From contig CP070727.1 of assembly GCA_020350885.1 (NCBI GenBank), positions 1,307,049-1,371,048 of the forward strand: a DNA stretch of 64,000 nt, written 5' to 3'. Source of the stretch: a bacterium. Lineage in GTDB: Bacteria; Krumholzibacteriota; Krumholzibacteriia; Krumholzibacteriales; Krumholzibacteriaceae. This document shows positions 35,326 to 43,934 of the stretch, piece after piece. The position numbers were made by a program, and so were the translations under genes. Below the pieces are notes generated by a model. That model saw nothing but the letters and a program-made list of their open reading frames with translations. It did not search any database and was not told where the DNA came from. The stretch's first letter is position 1. The number at the start of each line of letters is the position of its first letter.

Positions 35326-36255
35326 TCACTTCTGATGTAAGAATGTCAACCAGTTGTAACGATCCTTCACCTCAGCATTGACGTATCTGAAAAAGAGATC
35401 CTGCAGCTCCTTCGTGACCGGTCCGCGTTTTCCCTTCCCTATCTTGATTTTGTCAACACTTCGTATCGGTGTTATCTCCGCGGCGGTTCCCGTGAAGAAG
35501 AGCTCCTCGGCAATGTAGAGCATCTCACGCGGAATGAGCTGCTCGACGAGCTCCAACTTGAGCTCTTCTGCCAGCATGATCACCGTATCGCGTGTGATGC
35601 CCGGCAGGACACTCGCCCCGAGAGGGGTGGTATAGAGCTTGTCTTCCAACACCAGGAAGAGGTTCTCGCCGCTCCCCTCGCTCACGTACCCGCTCACATC
35701 AAGGGCGATCCCCTCCGAGTAACCGTTCAGGATGGCTTCCATCTTTATAAGCTGCGAATTCATATAGTTGGCGCCGGTCTTCGCCAGCGCAGGCAGGGTG
35801 TTCGGGGCGATCCGATCCCAGCTCGATACACAGACATCGACCCCCTCATTGAGTGCCTCGGGCCCGAGATACTTCCCCCACTCCCATACAACGATGAAGG
35901 AGTTGATCGGATTGTTCAGCGGATTTACACCGAGCTCGTAATAGCCCCGATACACGACAGGGCGGATGTAGCATTCCTCCATCTCGTTGAGCCTGACCGT
36001 CTCTATGCAGGCTTCCACGAACTTGTCTATCGGTATCTCCGGTTCCATCCGGTACATCTTGGAGGAGTTATAGAGGCGCTTGATATGTGGTTCGAGGCGG
36101 AATATGGCGGCACCCTTCCTCGTCTTGTAACACCGGATCCCCTCGAAAACCGCCGTACCGTAATGCACTACGTGCGCACAGACATGAATCCTCGCATCAT
36201 CCCAATCGACGAACGTTCCATCCATCCATATTTTTTTGGATTTCTTCAACGGCAT
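35326..36255 (-). CDS. ilvE: Branched-chain amino acid aminotransferase
   Basis: A 309-residue fold-type IV PLP enzyme. HYGTAVFEGIRCY at the N-terminus, the PLP lysine in LAKTGANYMNS, VSEGSGENLFLV, and FFTGTAAEITPIRSVD are all typical of IlvE rather than D-amino acid transaminase. It performs the last step of Val, Leu and Ile synthesis. The start has AAGGAG 7 bases upstream, and a strong promoter lies about 100 bases further. It forms an operon with rpiB. Confidence 0.95.
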   Translation of the reverse strand: MPLKKSKKIWMDGTFVDWDDARIHVCAHVVHYGTAVFEGIRCYKTRKGAAIFRLEPHIKRLYNSSKMYRMEPEIPIDKFVEACIETVRLNEMEECYIRPVVYRGYYELGVNPLNNPINSFIVVWEWGKYLGPEALNEGVDVCVSSWDRIAPNTLPALAKTGANYMNSQLIKMEAILNGYSEGIALDVSGYVSEGSGENLFLVLEDKLYTTPLGASVLPGITRDTVIMLAEELKLELVEQLIPREMLYIAEELFFTGTAAEITPIRSVDKIKIGKGKRGPVTKELQDLFFRYVNAEVKDRYNWLTFLHQK

Positions 36256-36352
36256 CGCAATACTCCTTGTATCCTAATGCACCCGATACGGTCCCGCTCC
36301 ACCTCGCGCGGCGGCCCTAATCATCCCATTCGCCTTGTCTTGGACGATACAC

Positions 36353-36381
36353 ATTATAGTTATTGTCGGAGATGCAGGCAA
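36353..36381 (-). promoter_or_regulatory. Promoter for ilvE-rpiB
   Basis: Read leftward, TTGCCT (36376-36381), 17 bases and a perfect TATAAT (36353-36358), about 98 bases before the ilvE start. The leader is long enough to hold a control element, but I see no attenuator-like hairpin or branched-chain codon run in it. Confidence 0.65.
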
Positions 36382-36500
36382 CCGATAAATTCTGTTTCCG
36401 CAGAAAAATCCAAAATGTCTGAAAATTCGTACAGGCAGGGAATGATCCGCCCGGCTGCATCGAATGCAACGGACGAGAGGGCATTTATCGACTGCCTGAA

Positions 36501-36974
36501 TTACTTCGTAAGTTTAAATTTATCAGCGATATAATCGATTGTAAAGAAGATCAGCCGTTCGATCTCGTCCCGGGTCCGCATGTAGGTTCCCCGGTCACCG
36601 CCGATCGGATCCATGATATCGGGATTACTCCGCTTGGGATCGAGCTCCCCCATTACAACGATCTTGTAGACCTCCTCCGGAGCGATCCGCTCGATCTCGT
36701 CCCGGTGAGCCCGCTCCATGACGAAGATCACGTCGGCCCCCTCGATCAGCTCCCTCGAGAGCTCCCTCGCCCGGTGCCCGCCGATATCGATCCCCTGTTC
36801 CTGCATGACCTCGATGGCGAGCGAGGAGGCGGGCTGACCGGCCCATGCATATGTACCGGCCGATGATATCTCGAGTTCATCCTTCCACATTGCCGGAATC
36901 CTCTCTTTCGTGAGCGCCTCCGCCATGGGGCTCCGGCAGACATTACCGGTACAGATGAAAAGTATCCGTTTCAT
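36501..36974 (-). CDS. Low molecular weight protein-tyrosine phosphatase
   Basis: A 157-residue LMW-PTP/arsenate reductase fold protein. The P-loop is CTGNVCRSPMAEA, with nucleophile C8 and R14. The acid Asp is in NPDIMDPIGGD, and TYMRTRDEIERLI follows. Bacterial members act on tyrosine autokinases of capsule/EPS export or on protein-arginine phosphates. Here the P-loop is of the Wzb/YwlE type; no kinase is next to it. The start at 36974 puts the P-loop at its normal distance from the N-terminus; the ribosome site is weak. It could also relate to the glycan genes further right. Confidence 0.88.
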   Translation of the reverse strand: MKRILFICTGNVCRSPMAEALTKERIPAMWKDELEISSAGTYAWAGQPASSLAIEVMQEQGIDIGGHRARELSRELIEGADVIFVMERAHRDEIERIAPEEVYKIVVMGELDPKRSNPDIMDPIGGDRGTYMRTRDEIERLIFFTIDYIADKFKLTK

Positions 36975-37338
36975 AGCTACCACGCGTATCGGGCTGGGTG
37001 GACATGCCGGGGCTCTCCGCGCACGGCATCCCACTCCTATTCTCGGGAGGTTCTACAATATGGGTAAGGCGTATCCGGTGTCAAGCTGAAGCGTGCGATG
37101 TCTCCTCGGGCGCTGGTACGCCGCGGTACCGCGCCGCTGAATCCGGGCCCGCTCCCCGCCGTTCCGGAATCCTGCAAAACTGCTTGTGTAGGCAGACCGT
37201 ACTGCTATATGGTATCAGGTATCGTCAGATAGAAGAAACGTATCCCTACCGGTTCCCGGCGGCGATGCAACAGGTACTCCCCGTAAACCTTCGGGAACCG
37301 GAAATCCGGTATGCAAAGCATCACGAAAGGAGCCGGTT
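36975..37338. other. Intergenic region between the divergent phosphatase and cupin genes
   Basis: A 364-base gap without a credible gene. It holds a perfect 12-base palindrome CGCGGTACCGCG (37122-37133) in a GC-rich surround, possibly an operator or part of a terminator. A GGGAGG followed by an 8-codon open frame near 37050 is probably chance. No good sigma-70 promoter was identified for either gene. Confidence 0.45.
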
Positions 37339-37686
37339 ATGGCAGGACTCAAGATTGCCGACGCCCTGAGTGTCGAGCCGAGAAAGGTAACCACCGAGGG
37401 GGCGGAGAAAGCGACGATCAGGTGGTTGATATCGCAGCAGGATGGAGCCGAACGGTTCCACCTGCGTCTATTCGAGCTGGAACCGGGCGGAAAGACACCC
37501 CTCCACACACACGAATGGGAACACGAGGTCTTTATCCTGAAGGGCAGCGGCACATTGATCTTCGAGGGCAAGGAACATGCGTTCACGGACGGGCAATTCA
37601 TACTCGTTCCGGAAGGGACCGAGCACTCGTTTCTCAATACGGGTGAAGGGAATCTGCAATTTCTCTGTATCGTGCCTGCCAAGTAG
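37339..37686 (+). CDS. Single-domain cupin protein
   Basis: A 115-residue cupin_2 protein. The metal-binding motifs are PLHTHEWEHEVFILKGSG (motif 1, with HTH and E-E-H ligands) and PEGTEHSFLNTG (motif 2, with H). Such proteins bind small ligands or act as isomerases/dioxygenases; the substrate here cannot be told. The ATG is behind a perfect AAAGGAG. It is monocistronic by spacing. Confidence 0.83.
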   Translation: MAGLKIADALSVEPRKVTTEGAEKATIRWLISQQDGAERFHLRLFELEPGGKTPLHTHEWEHEVFILKGSGTLIFEGKEHAFTDGQFILVPEGTEHSFLNTGEGNLQFLCIVPAK

Positions 37687-37823
37687 GATGCCAAGACCCG
37701 CTTCGGTGGAACGGCTCTTATCCTGCATGCCCGGACATAACGCCGGTACCGGTAACCTTTAGGGCAAAGTGTCAACGCCCGGCAACTATGCGAGAAACCC
37801 ATTCATTATTCATACGTTACATT

Positions 37824-37852
37824 TGACAAAGCGAATGATACCATGTAACTTA
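37824..37852 (+). promoter_or_regulatory. Promoter for the beta-barrel gene
   Basis: A perfect TTGACA (37824-37829), 17 bases, and TAACTT (37847-37852) with a TG two bases ahead of it. It lies about 50 bases before the ATG at 37904, whose ribosome site is GGAGAAGAG. Confidence 0.5.
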
Positions 37853-37903
37853 TAGACAGTGCATAAAAGGGGACGTGATTAGTTTTATCGGATTGGAGAA
37901 GAG

Positions 37904-38668
37904 ATGAAACGGAAGTGTTGCGTGGCTGTATTTTCCCTGTGTTGCGTAATGATTGCGGAGTCCGCACTTGCACAGACACTCTTCAAACAGAAGAAGTACT
38001 TCGGGCCGATCCCGTTCAATACCATAAGCGTATCCGTCGGCTTTCTCGACGGCCCCGACATGGAACTGCTCGCCGAGGATCTCGACAACTGGGCCGCCAC
38101 CGAAGGTAGAAACGGCTACGACTATTTCGAACTGTTCTCAACCTCACCTTTCGCACGGGTCGGCTACGAGCGCCAGCTCACTCCCAACTACTTCATGCGT
38201 ACGAGCATCACCTTCGGCTATCTCGAGGCAACAAGCATCGGCCGCTACGTCTCCATAGGTGACTTGGAGAATTACGATCTGGATATACGGCGTACGTTCA
38301 AAGTCTATCTCTTCTCGATGGAGGGGGGTTTCTCCTACTACTTCCTGCAGCCTGAGGTACGCCAGGCTACACCGTATGTGGGTGTAGGTTTCGCGGCGGT
38401 TGTCCCGCTTGCACGTCTCGACACCGAAAGTTCCATACACGAAACCGGTGAACCGTTTCCCAATCCGGGCGAGAACGTATCCCGAAACAGCTTCCAGGCA
38501 GGAATCCATGGTGAGTTCGGCCTTCTCTATTACATCACGAACCGGTATTCGGCCGGGCTCGAGGGGCGCTACCAGATGTCCCAGAGCACGTTTTACACGC
38601 ATGGTGGTAACTCGGTCATCGATTACGCCGGATTCACTCTCTCGATGAACTTCAACTACCACTTCTAA
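37904..38668 (+). CDS. Outer-membrane beta-barrel protein, unknown function
   Basis: A 254-residue protein with a signal peptide (VFSLCCVMIAESALAQ). The mature part is a series of amphipathic strands with aromatic belts (ARVGYERQLTPNYFMRTSITFGYLE, FSMEGGFSYYFL, PYVGVGFAAVV) and ends FTLSMNFNYHF, the C-terminal Phe expected for BAM-assembled barrels. About eight strands are expected. The gene stop is immediately followed by the start of the flavoprotein gene, so the two are coupled despite no obvious shared role. Confidence 0.75.
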   Translation: MKRKCCVAVFSLCCVMIAESALAQTLFKQKKYFGPIPFNTISVSVGFLDGPDMELLAEDLDNWAATEGRNGYDYFELFSTSPFARVGYERQLTPNYFMRTSITFGYLEATSIGRYVSIGDLENYDLDIRRTFKVYLFSMEGGFSYYFLQPEVRQATPYVGVGFAAVVPLARLDTESSIHETGEPFPNPGENVSRNSFQAGIHGEFGLLYYITNRYSAGLEGRYQMSQSTFYTHGGNSVIDYAGFTLSMNFNYHF

Positions 38669-39885
38669 TGGAAACAGAGAGATTCGACGCCGCCGTTATC
38701 GGCGCAGGGCCGGCAGGCTCATGGACCGCCCGCCGCATTGCCGACCGCGGCTACCGCGTACTACTCCTGGAGAAGCGTGACCGCATCGGATATCCGGTGC
38801 GATGCGCGGAAGCCGTGGGACCCAGGATAGATGTCGAACGTTTCATCCCCCTCGGCCGGGATCTCATCTCCTCTCCTGTCGACGGCTTCCTGATCGTCGC
38901 TCCCGGCGGTCAGCGTTTCGAGAAACGGATGCCGGGAATCGGATTCACCATCGACCGGGAGCTCTTCGATCGGCGTCTCGCTGAAGCGGCCCAGCAGAGC
39001 GGTGCGGTACTTCGCACGGGACACCAGGCGATGGGTCTCACGAACAGAGACGGTGCAATTACGGGGCTGCGCGTGAAAGAGCTCGGAACCGGGCTCGAGT
39101 ACGCCTCGAAGGCATCGGTGGTCGTCGGAGCGGACGGTGTAGAGGCCCTTTCCCCCCGGTGGGCGGGGCTTGCGGGATCGTTCAAACCGGATGAGATCTT
39201 CTCGTGCGCACAGGAGCTTATCACGGGGATCGAGATTACAAAGCCGCATATAGAATTCCACCTCGGTTCACGTTTCGCACCCGGTGGGTATGCCTGGGTC
39301 TTCCCCAAGGGGATGGATACGGCCAACGTAGGTGTCGGATTCAATCCGCTCGAGGCGCGAGGTAAACGGGCCGTCGATTTTCTCGACACTTTCATAGCAC
39401 ACCGGTGCCCCGGTGGAACACGCACCCGCCTCGTGATCGGCGGATGCGATGTGGCACGGGGGCTTCCGGCACTCGCAACAAACGGCTACGTGACCGTCGG
39501 CGAGGCCGCCCGTCAGAACAACCCCTTCTCTGGCGGCGGAATCATCAACGCCCTGGAAGGGGCGGAAATGGCCGCCGAGACGATCGTCGCTGCCCTGCGA
39601 AACGGGGATACCTCCGCCCGTAGCCTCGCCCCCTACACGAGGGCATGGAGACGGTCGGTCGGCAGGGCGAATGGAGCCTTTTATCTCGCCGCCCGGATCT
39701 TTTTCGAGCTGAGTGATGCGGAAATGGACCGCATCATGCGACGGGTTGTAAAGGTTCCGGGCGTATTCGATGAAAAGGGCATTAAACCCGTGCGGATGGT
39801 CATGAGCCTCGTGGCGGCGGAGCCGTCACTCCTGGTCAAAGTTCTGAAATCGGTTGCAGGCAGACTGTTACAACCGTTATATTGA
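38668..39885 (+). CDS. Geranylgeranyl reductase family FAD-dependent oxidoreductase
   Basis: A 405-residue flavoprotein. The N-terminal dinucleotide motif is GAGPAGSWTARRIA, the GGR-specific PVRCAEAVGP follows (about 45-55), and the mid-domain FAD motif is VTVGEAARQNNPFSGGGI. GYAWVFPKG sits in the substrate domain. Relatives reduce double bonds of geranylgeranyl chains in archaeal lipids, chlorophyll, or quinones. The ferredoxin encoded directly downstream suggests the archaeal-type, ferredoxin-driven reduction. The start overlaps the barrel gene stop by one base. Confidence 0.83.
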   Translation: METERFDAAVIGAGPAGSWTARRIADRGYRVLLLEKRDRIGYPVRCAEAVGPRIDVERFIPLGRDLISSPVDGFLIVAPGGQRFEKRMPGIGFTIDRELFDRRLAEAAQQSGAVLRTGHQAMGLTNRDGAITGLRVKELGTGLEYASKASVVVGADGVEALSPRWAGLAGSFKPDEIFSCAQELITGIEITKPHIEFHLGSRFAPGGYAWVFPKGMDTANVGVGFNPLEARGKRAVDFLDTFIAHRCPGGTRTRLVIGGCDVARGLPALATNGYVTVGEAARQNNPFSGGGIINALEGAEMAAETIVAALRNGDTSARSLAPYTRAWRRSVGRANGAFYLAARIFFELSDAEMDRIMRRVVKVPGVFDEKGIKPVRMVMSLVAAEPSLLVKVLKSVAGRLLQPLY

Positions 39886-39976
39886 TAGCGGTCGGGGACA
39901 CGCTTCTCTCGTTGATTGCATCGGGCCGCATCTCTATCACAGCAACATCGATACCGGTTGGAGCGTCGTAGAAGCT

Positions 39977-40180
39977 GTGACACCCGCAAGCCACAGAGAT
40001 TTGATCGAGATCGATCGCATGGCGTGTATCGCATGCGGTGCGTGTTCGGCCGTCTGCCCGAGCGAAGCGCTCATTGTCGAGGGGATGATACTCGTGGTCA
40101 TTCCCGAGCGCTGCCGCCCCTGCGGGCAGGCGGCCATAGTTTGTCCCACCGGAGCACTTCGGTGTCCCGATTCCCGGTAA
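39977..40180 (+). CDS. Small ferredoxin, second cluster with three cysteines
   Basis: A ~67-residue 4Fe-4S ferredoxin. The first cluster motif CIACGACSAVCP is complete (CxxCxxCxxxCP). The second, CRPCGQAAIVCP, has Ala where the third Cys belongs, so it can hold at most a 3Fe-4S or a cluster with another ligand. GTG at 39977 is a guess; the frame is open upstream to 39854 but those residues are not ferredoxin-like. The context (GGR 92 bases upstream, MBL gene 2 bases downstream) makes it a likely electron donor to the flavoprotein. Confidence 0.68.
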   Translation: MTPASHRDLIEIDRMACIACGACSAVCPSEALIVEGMILVVIPERCRPCGQAAIVCPTGALRCPDSR

Positions 40181-40182
40181 AG

Positions 40183-40821
40183 ATGAACCAGGTACGGATT
40201 GCACAGAAGGTCGTCGGCCCGTTGGCCACCAATTGTTACATCCTCTCCTGTCCCGACACACTTGCATCGATCATCGTCGATCCGGGTGGTGATCCCGATG
40301 TCATCGTCGCATTCGTCGGAGAGATGCAGCTCGAGCCGGTCGAGATAGTCTGTACACATGGACACAGTGACCACATAGCAGCAGTGGCACCCCTGTGCCG
40401 TTACTTCGGAATCGGCTTCGCCCTGCATGAATCGGACCGCAGGATCGTGAAGCTCTCCGTTCGTGAGGCGCCCCTCTGGGGCCATCACAGAATCGAAGAG
40501 CCCGTGATCACCCGAACGATCACCGCCGGGGAGACGATCAGCTTCGGAAAGGTTTCCGGAACGGTGCTCCATACCCCGGGCCACACCCCCGGGCATGTAT
40601 CGTTGTATTTCAAGGGATCGGTGCTCGTTGGAGACACCATCTTCGCCGGCTCTATCGGCCGGACCGACCTGGAGGGGGGAGATCTCAAAACCCTTCTCCA
40701 TTCCATACGTACGGAACTGCTCCCCCTGCCGGACGAGACACTCGTCTACTGCGGTCACGGGCCGGATACCACGATCGGCGGGGAGCGGCATGCGAATCCG
40801 TTTATAAACGAGCTCCTGTAG
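40183..40821 (+). CDS. MBL-fold hydrolase (glyoxalase II-like)
   Basis: A 212-residue metallo-beta-lactamase-fold protein. The metal motif THGHSDHIAA is complete (HxHxDH). The additional ligands are H in HTPGHTPGH, D in LVGDTIFAGSIGRTD and H in VYCGHGP. This is the common small family of presumed hydroxyacylglutathione hydrolase-like enzymes, often without a glutathione link. The ATG at 40183 lies 2 bases after the ferredoxin stop. A long open frame upstream in the same phase is non-homologous and was not used. Confidence 0.85.
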   Translation: MNQVRIAQKVVGPLATNCYILSCPDTLASIIVDPGGDPDVIVAFVGEMQLEPVEIVCTHGHSDHIAAVAPLCRYFGIGFALHESDRRIVKLSVREAPLWGHHRIEEPVITRTITAGETISFGKVSGTVLHTPGHTPGHVSLYFKGSVLVGDTIFAGSIGRTDLEGGDLKTLLHSIRTELLPLPDETLVYCGHGPDTTIGGERHANPFINELL

Positions 40822-40957
40822 TAAGCCCCCGCTTCCATTCATACTTTTGGTCTTTTTCTTGCTACTAACCCCTTTCGCTTGGTCTTACGTATGAGCGAAC
40901 GGTCTTCCACCGTGGAGCAACCACGCCGGAGCCGGCGTGAAAAGAAGGGGAAAACCA

Positions 40958-41212
40958 TTGGAATGCAAACAGCAAATTCGGGACTTCATAATAGAGAACT
41001 TCCTCTTCGGGTCATCGGATGCCCCGTTCGGCGATGACGAATCGTTTCTGGAATCCGGTATCATAGATTCCACCGGCATACTGGAGCTCGTCTCGTTCGT
41101 CGAGGAGCGATTCGATATCGAGGTGAAGGATGAGGAGCTGATTCCGGATAACTTCGACTCCGTCGGTAAGCTCGTCGGGTATATCAATAATAAAATGAAT
41201 AAAATACACTGA
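40958..41212 (+). CDS. Acyl carrier protein
   Basis: An ~84-residue ACP. The 4'-phosphopantetheine site is S38 in ESGIIDSTGILELV, followed by an acidic helix II/III (EERFDIEVKDEEL). TTG at 40958 is preferred because AAGGGG lies 7 bases before it; GTG at 40937 would add seven basic residues. It is not the housekeeping AcpP (which has the DSLD motif), but a specialised carrier of the type that partners AMP-ligases in secondary or glycan pathways. The AMP-ligase gene starts 33 bases downstream. Confidence 0.82.
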   Translation: MECKQQIRDFIIENFLFGSSDAPFGDDESFLESGIIDSTGILELVSFVEERFDIEVKDEELIPDNFDSVGKLVGYINNKMNKIH

Positions 41213-41245
41213 GATTATCTGCGTCCGTTTCGTCTCTCGAACCAC

Positions 41246-42790
41246 ATGCTCGTTCATGAATTTCTGGAAAGAAGCGCAATCCGATTTCCCGGCAAGGAAT
41301 CGATAGTTGCCGGCTCCACACGCCTCACATTCGGTGAAATCGACGCAGCAGCGAATCGACTCGCGCATGCCCTCAGAAACCGCGGTGTATGCTACGGCGA
41401 CCGGGTCGGCATTCTGCTCGATAACACGGCGGAGGCCGTCATATCCATATGGGGTGCCCTCAAGGCCGACGCAGTCTTTTTCGTAATCAACCCGACCACA
41501 AAGGCGAACAAGATCACCTATATCCTGAACAACTGCCGCGCGACTGCCCTCATCACACAGGGTGAAAAATGGCAGACAGCCCGCGAGGCGATCAATCGAA
41601 CGCAGTCGCTCAAGGCGGTGCTCCTCACCGGGAAGTCGAAGCCGGATACATCTGACGGCACCGGGGCGCCGCTGTTCGGCTGGAACGAGGAGCTCGAGGC
41701 GCAACCGGAGACCGCACCGGAGCGGAAGACCATCGACATCGATCTCGCAGCATTGATCTATACATCCGGAACGACCGGACACCCGAAGGGGGTCATGCTG
41801 ACGCACCGGAACATCGTATCCGCTTCGACATCGATCACAACATACCTCGAGAATGTCGAGGAGGACATTATTCTGAACGTTCTTCCACTCTCGTTCGATT
41901 ACGGCCTCTATCAGGTACTCATGGCGGCCCAGTTCGGCGGCACGGTGATTCTCGAGCGGTCATTTGCGTATCCGTATGCGATCATCGACCGGCTCAAGAA
42001 GGAGCACGCGACCGGATTTCCAATCGTGCCGACGATATCAGCGATAATTCTCCAGATGAAGGATCTCGCTAAGGAACGGTTCCCGCACCTCCGGTACCTC
42101 ACGAACACTGCGGCGGCCCTGCCGGTGAGTCACATCGAAGGACTCAAGCAGCTGTTTCCCGGCGTGCAGCTATACTCGATGTACGGACTTACCGAATGCA
42201 AGCGAGTCAGCTACCTCCCCCCGGCGGAGATCGACCGACGGCCTACCTCGGTGGGCAGGGGGATGCCGAACGAACAGGTTTACCTCGTCGATGAGGAAGA
42301 CCGGATCATCACCGAATCCGGAGTGATCGGAGAGCTCGTCGTACGGGGGGCGAATGTAATGAAGGGATATTGGGAGCTTCCGGAGGAAACCGCCGAGATG
42401 CTCAAACCGGGGCGATTCCAGTGGGAACGGGTTCTCTACACCGGCGATCTCTTCCGCATGGACGAGGACGGGTATCTCTACTTCGTGGCCCGCAAGGACG
42501 ATATCATAAAAAGCCGCGGTGAGAAGGTGAGCCCGAAAGAGGTCGAGAATGTGCTGTACTCCCTGGAGGGGGTGCTCGAAGCGGCGGTCGTCGGCGTCCA
42601 GGACGATGTGCTGGGCGAGGCCATCAAGGCATACGTGGTACTCAAGGAGGGCTCCGCCCTCACTGAGAAGAAGATCCTCGCCCACTGCTCCAGGAACCTC
42701 GAAGACTTCATGGTACCGAAGATCGTGGAACTCAGAACTTCCCTCCCGAAAACATCATCGGGTAAGATTACGAAGAAGGGACTGGCATAG
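41246..42790 (+). CDS. Acyl-AMP ligase (AMP-binding enzyme) partnered with ACP
   Basis: A 514-residue ANL-superfamily enzyme. ATP-binding motif YTSGTTGHPKGVMLTHRN, A5 motif YSMYGLTECKRVS, the hinge YTGDLF and the C-terminal lysine in LPKTSSGKITKKG are intact, so it should activate a carboxylic acid and load it on the neighbouring ACP or CoA. It resembles the AMP-forming acyl ligases found beside ACP genes in exosortase A loci. The ribosome site is weak. It lies between the ACP and a NadE-like gene. Confidence 0.85.
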   Translation: MLVHEFLERSAIRFPGKESIVAGSTRLTFGEIDAAANRLAHALRNRGVCYGDRVGILLDNTAEAVISIWGALKADAVFFVINPTTKANKITYILNNCRATALITQGEKWQTAREAINRTQSLKAVLLTGKSKPDTSDGTGAPLFGWNEELEAQPETAPERKTIDIDLAALIYTSGTTGHPKGVMLTHRNIVSASTSITTYLENVEEDIILNVLPLSFDYGLYQVLMAAQFGGTVILERSFAYPYAIIDRLKKEHATGFPIVPTISAIILQMKDLAKERFPHLRYLTNTAAALPVSHIEGLKQLFPGVQLYSMYGLTECKRVSYLPPAEIDRRPTSVGRGMPNEQVYLVDEEDRIITESGVIGELVVRGANVMKGYWELPEETAEMLKPGRFQWERVLYTGDLFRMDEDGYLYFVARKDDIIKSRGEKVSPKEVENVLYSLEGVLEAAVVGVQDDVLGEAIKAYVVLKEGSALTEKKILAHCSRNLEDFMVPKIVELRTSLPKTSSGKITKKGLA

Positions 42791-42904
42791 ATCCATCTGA
42801 GGGAACCGACGGTGAACGTGTCGCAGCATAGTAGTCATGGCCGAAAAGGCGCAAAAAAACCGTGACAGGATATCATGCATACAATTGCCAGAAAGGACGG
42901 GCGG

Positions 42905-43885
42905 ATGGAATTTTCCAAGGCTGTATTATCGATCGACGCAGAACGTGTGGCGACGGAGATCGAAGGATTCATACGTGACACGGTCAAGAATTACTTCAAG
43001 CGGAAAGGTATCGTCATCGGCCTGAGCGGCGGAATCGATTCGACCGTCGCAGCCGCGCTCTCCGTCCGGGCACTCGGACAGAAGCGCGTCCACGGCCTGA
43101 TACTTCCGGAGCGTGACTCGAACCCGAAGAGCAGGGAGTATGGAATCAAGACAGCCGAATCACTCGGGATCGAGTACACGGAATACGACATTACCTCCGC
43201 CCTGGAGGGTCTCGGGGTCTACGAGAAACGGGACGCGGTCGTCGGTAAATACTTTCCCGATCTTGCGGGGAACTACGCCTTCAGGTTGACCCTTCCCCAG
43301 GATCTTCTGGAGCGCGACAGGATCAACGTTTACCATCTCGAGGTCAAGAGTGAGAACGGCTCGTTGCTTACCGCCCGCCTTTCGCACGACGATTACCTCG
43401 AGATGATGGCGGCGAATGACATCAAACAACGGATGAGGATGATTCATCTCTATTACGAGGCGGAACGGCGTTACTGCATCGTCTGCGGTACGACGAACAA
43501 AGCGGAGACCCAGCAGGGTTTTTTCGTCAAGTTCGGAGACGGCGGCGTCGATATCGAGCCGCTGGCACCCCTCTACAAGAGCCAGGTATACCAGCTCGGG
43601 CGGTACCTGGGAGCGCCCGAAGAGGTGCTGGCACGCACACCGAGCCCGGATACCTACAGCTTCGAGGTGAGTGACAAGGACTTCTACTTCTGTATCCCCT
43701 ACGATACGGTAGATCTCATCCTCTATGCAATGGAGCACGGCGTCTCGATAGAAGAGACTTCCGAAGCGCTCGACATCGAGATCGAGAGCCTCAAACGGGC
43801 ATGGCGGGATCTCGAGCGGAAGCGGGACGCCACGGAGCCGCTGCGTTCCCTGCCGCCCATCCCGCAACTGAGCTCACTCGACTAG
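42905..43885 (+). CDS. NadE-like ATP-pyrophosphatase (NAD synthase family paralogue)
   Basis: A 326-residue PP-loop enzyme of the ammonia-dependent NAD synthase family. The P-loop VIGLSGGIDSTVAAA, LPERDSNPKS, CGTTNKAETQQGFFVKFGDG and GVDIEPLAPLYKSQVYQLGRYLG are clear. It has extra segments relative to a 250-270-residue housekeeping NadE. Members of this divergent group are found in surface-polysaccharide clusters next to ACP and AMP-ligase genes; a role in amidation of an acyl or sugar acid is plausible but unproven. The start at 42905 has AAAGGA 7 bases upstream; an ATG 10 codons earlier is also possible. Confidence 0.78.
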   Translation: MEFSKAVLSIDAERVATEIEGFIRDTVKNYFKRKGIVIGLSGGIDSTVAAALSVRALGQKRVHGLILPERDSNPKSREYGIKTAESLGIEYTEYDITSALEGLGVYEKRDAVVGKYFPDLAGNYAFRLTLPQDLLERDRINVYHLEVKSENGSLLTARLSHDDYLEMMAANDIKQRMRMIHLYYEAERRYCIVCGTTNKAETQQGFFVKFGDGGVDIEPLAPLYKSQVYQLGRYLGAPEEVLARTPSPDTYSFEVSDKDFYFCIPYDTVDLILYAMEHGVSIEETSEALDIEIESLKRAWRDLERKRDATEPLRSLPPIPQLSSLD

Positions 43886-43934
43886 ACGTATCCGTTCATT
43901 CGGAATATTCACGTGGATGCAAATCGATCGCGGA

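Noticed and set aside
39937..40842. 301-codon frame antisense to the ferredoxin and MBL genes
   Set aside because: The sense strand carries cluster and metal motifs; the antisense product is not family-like.
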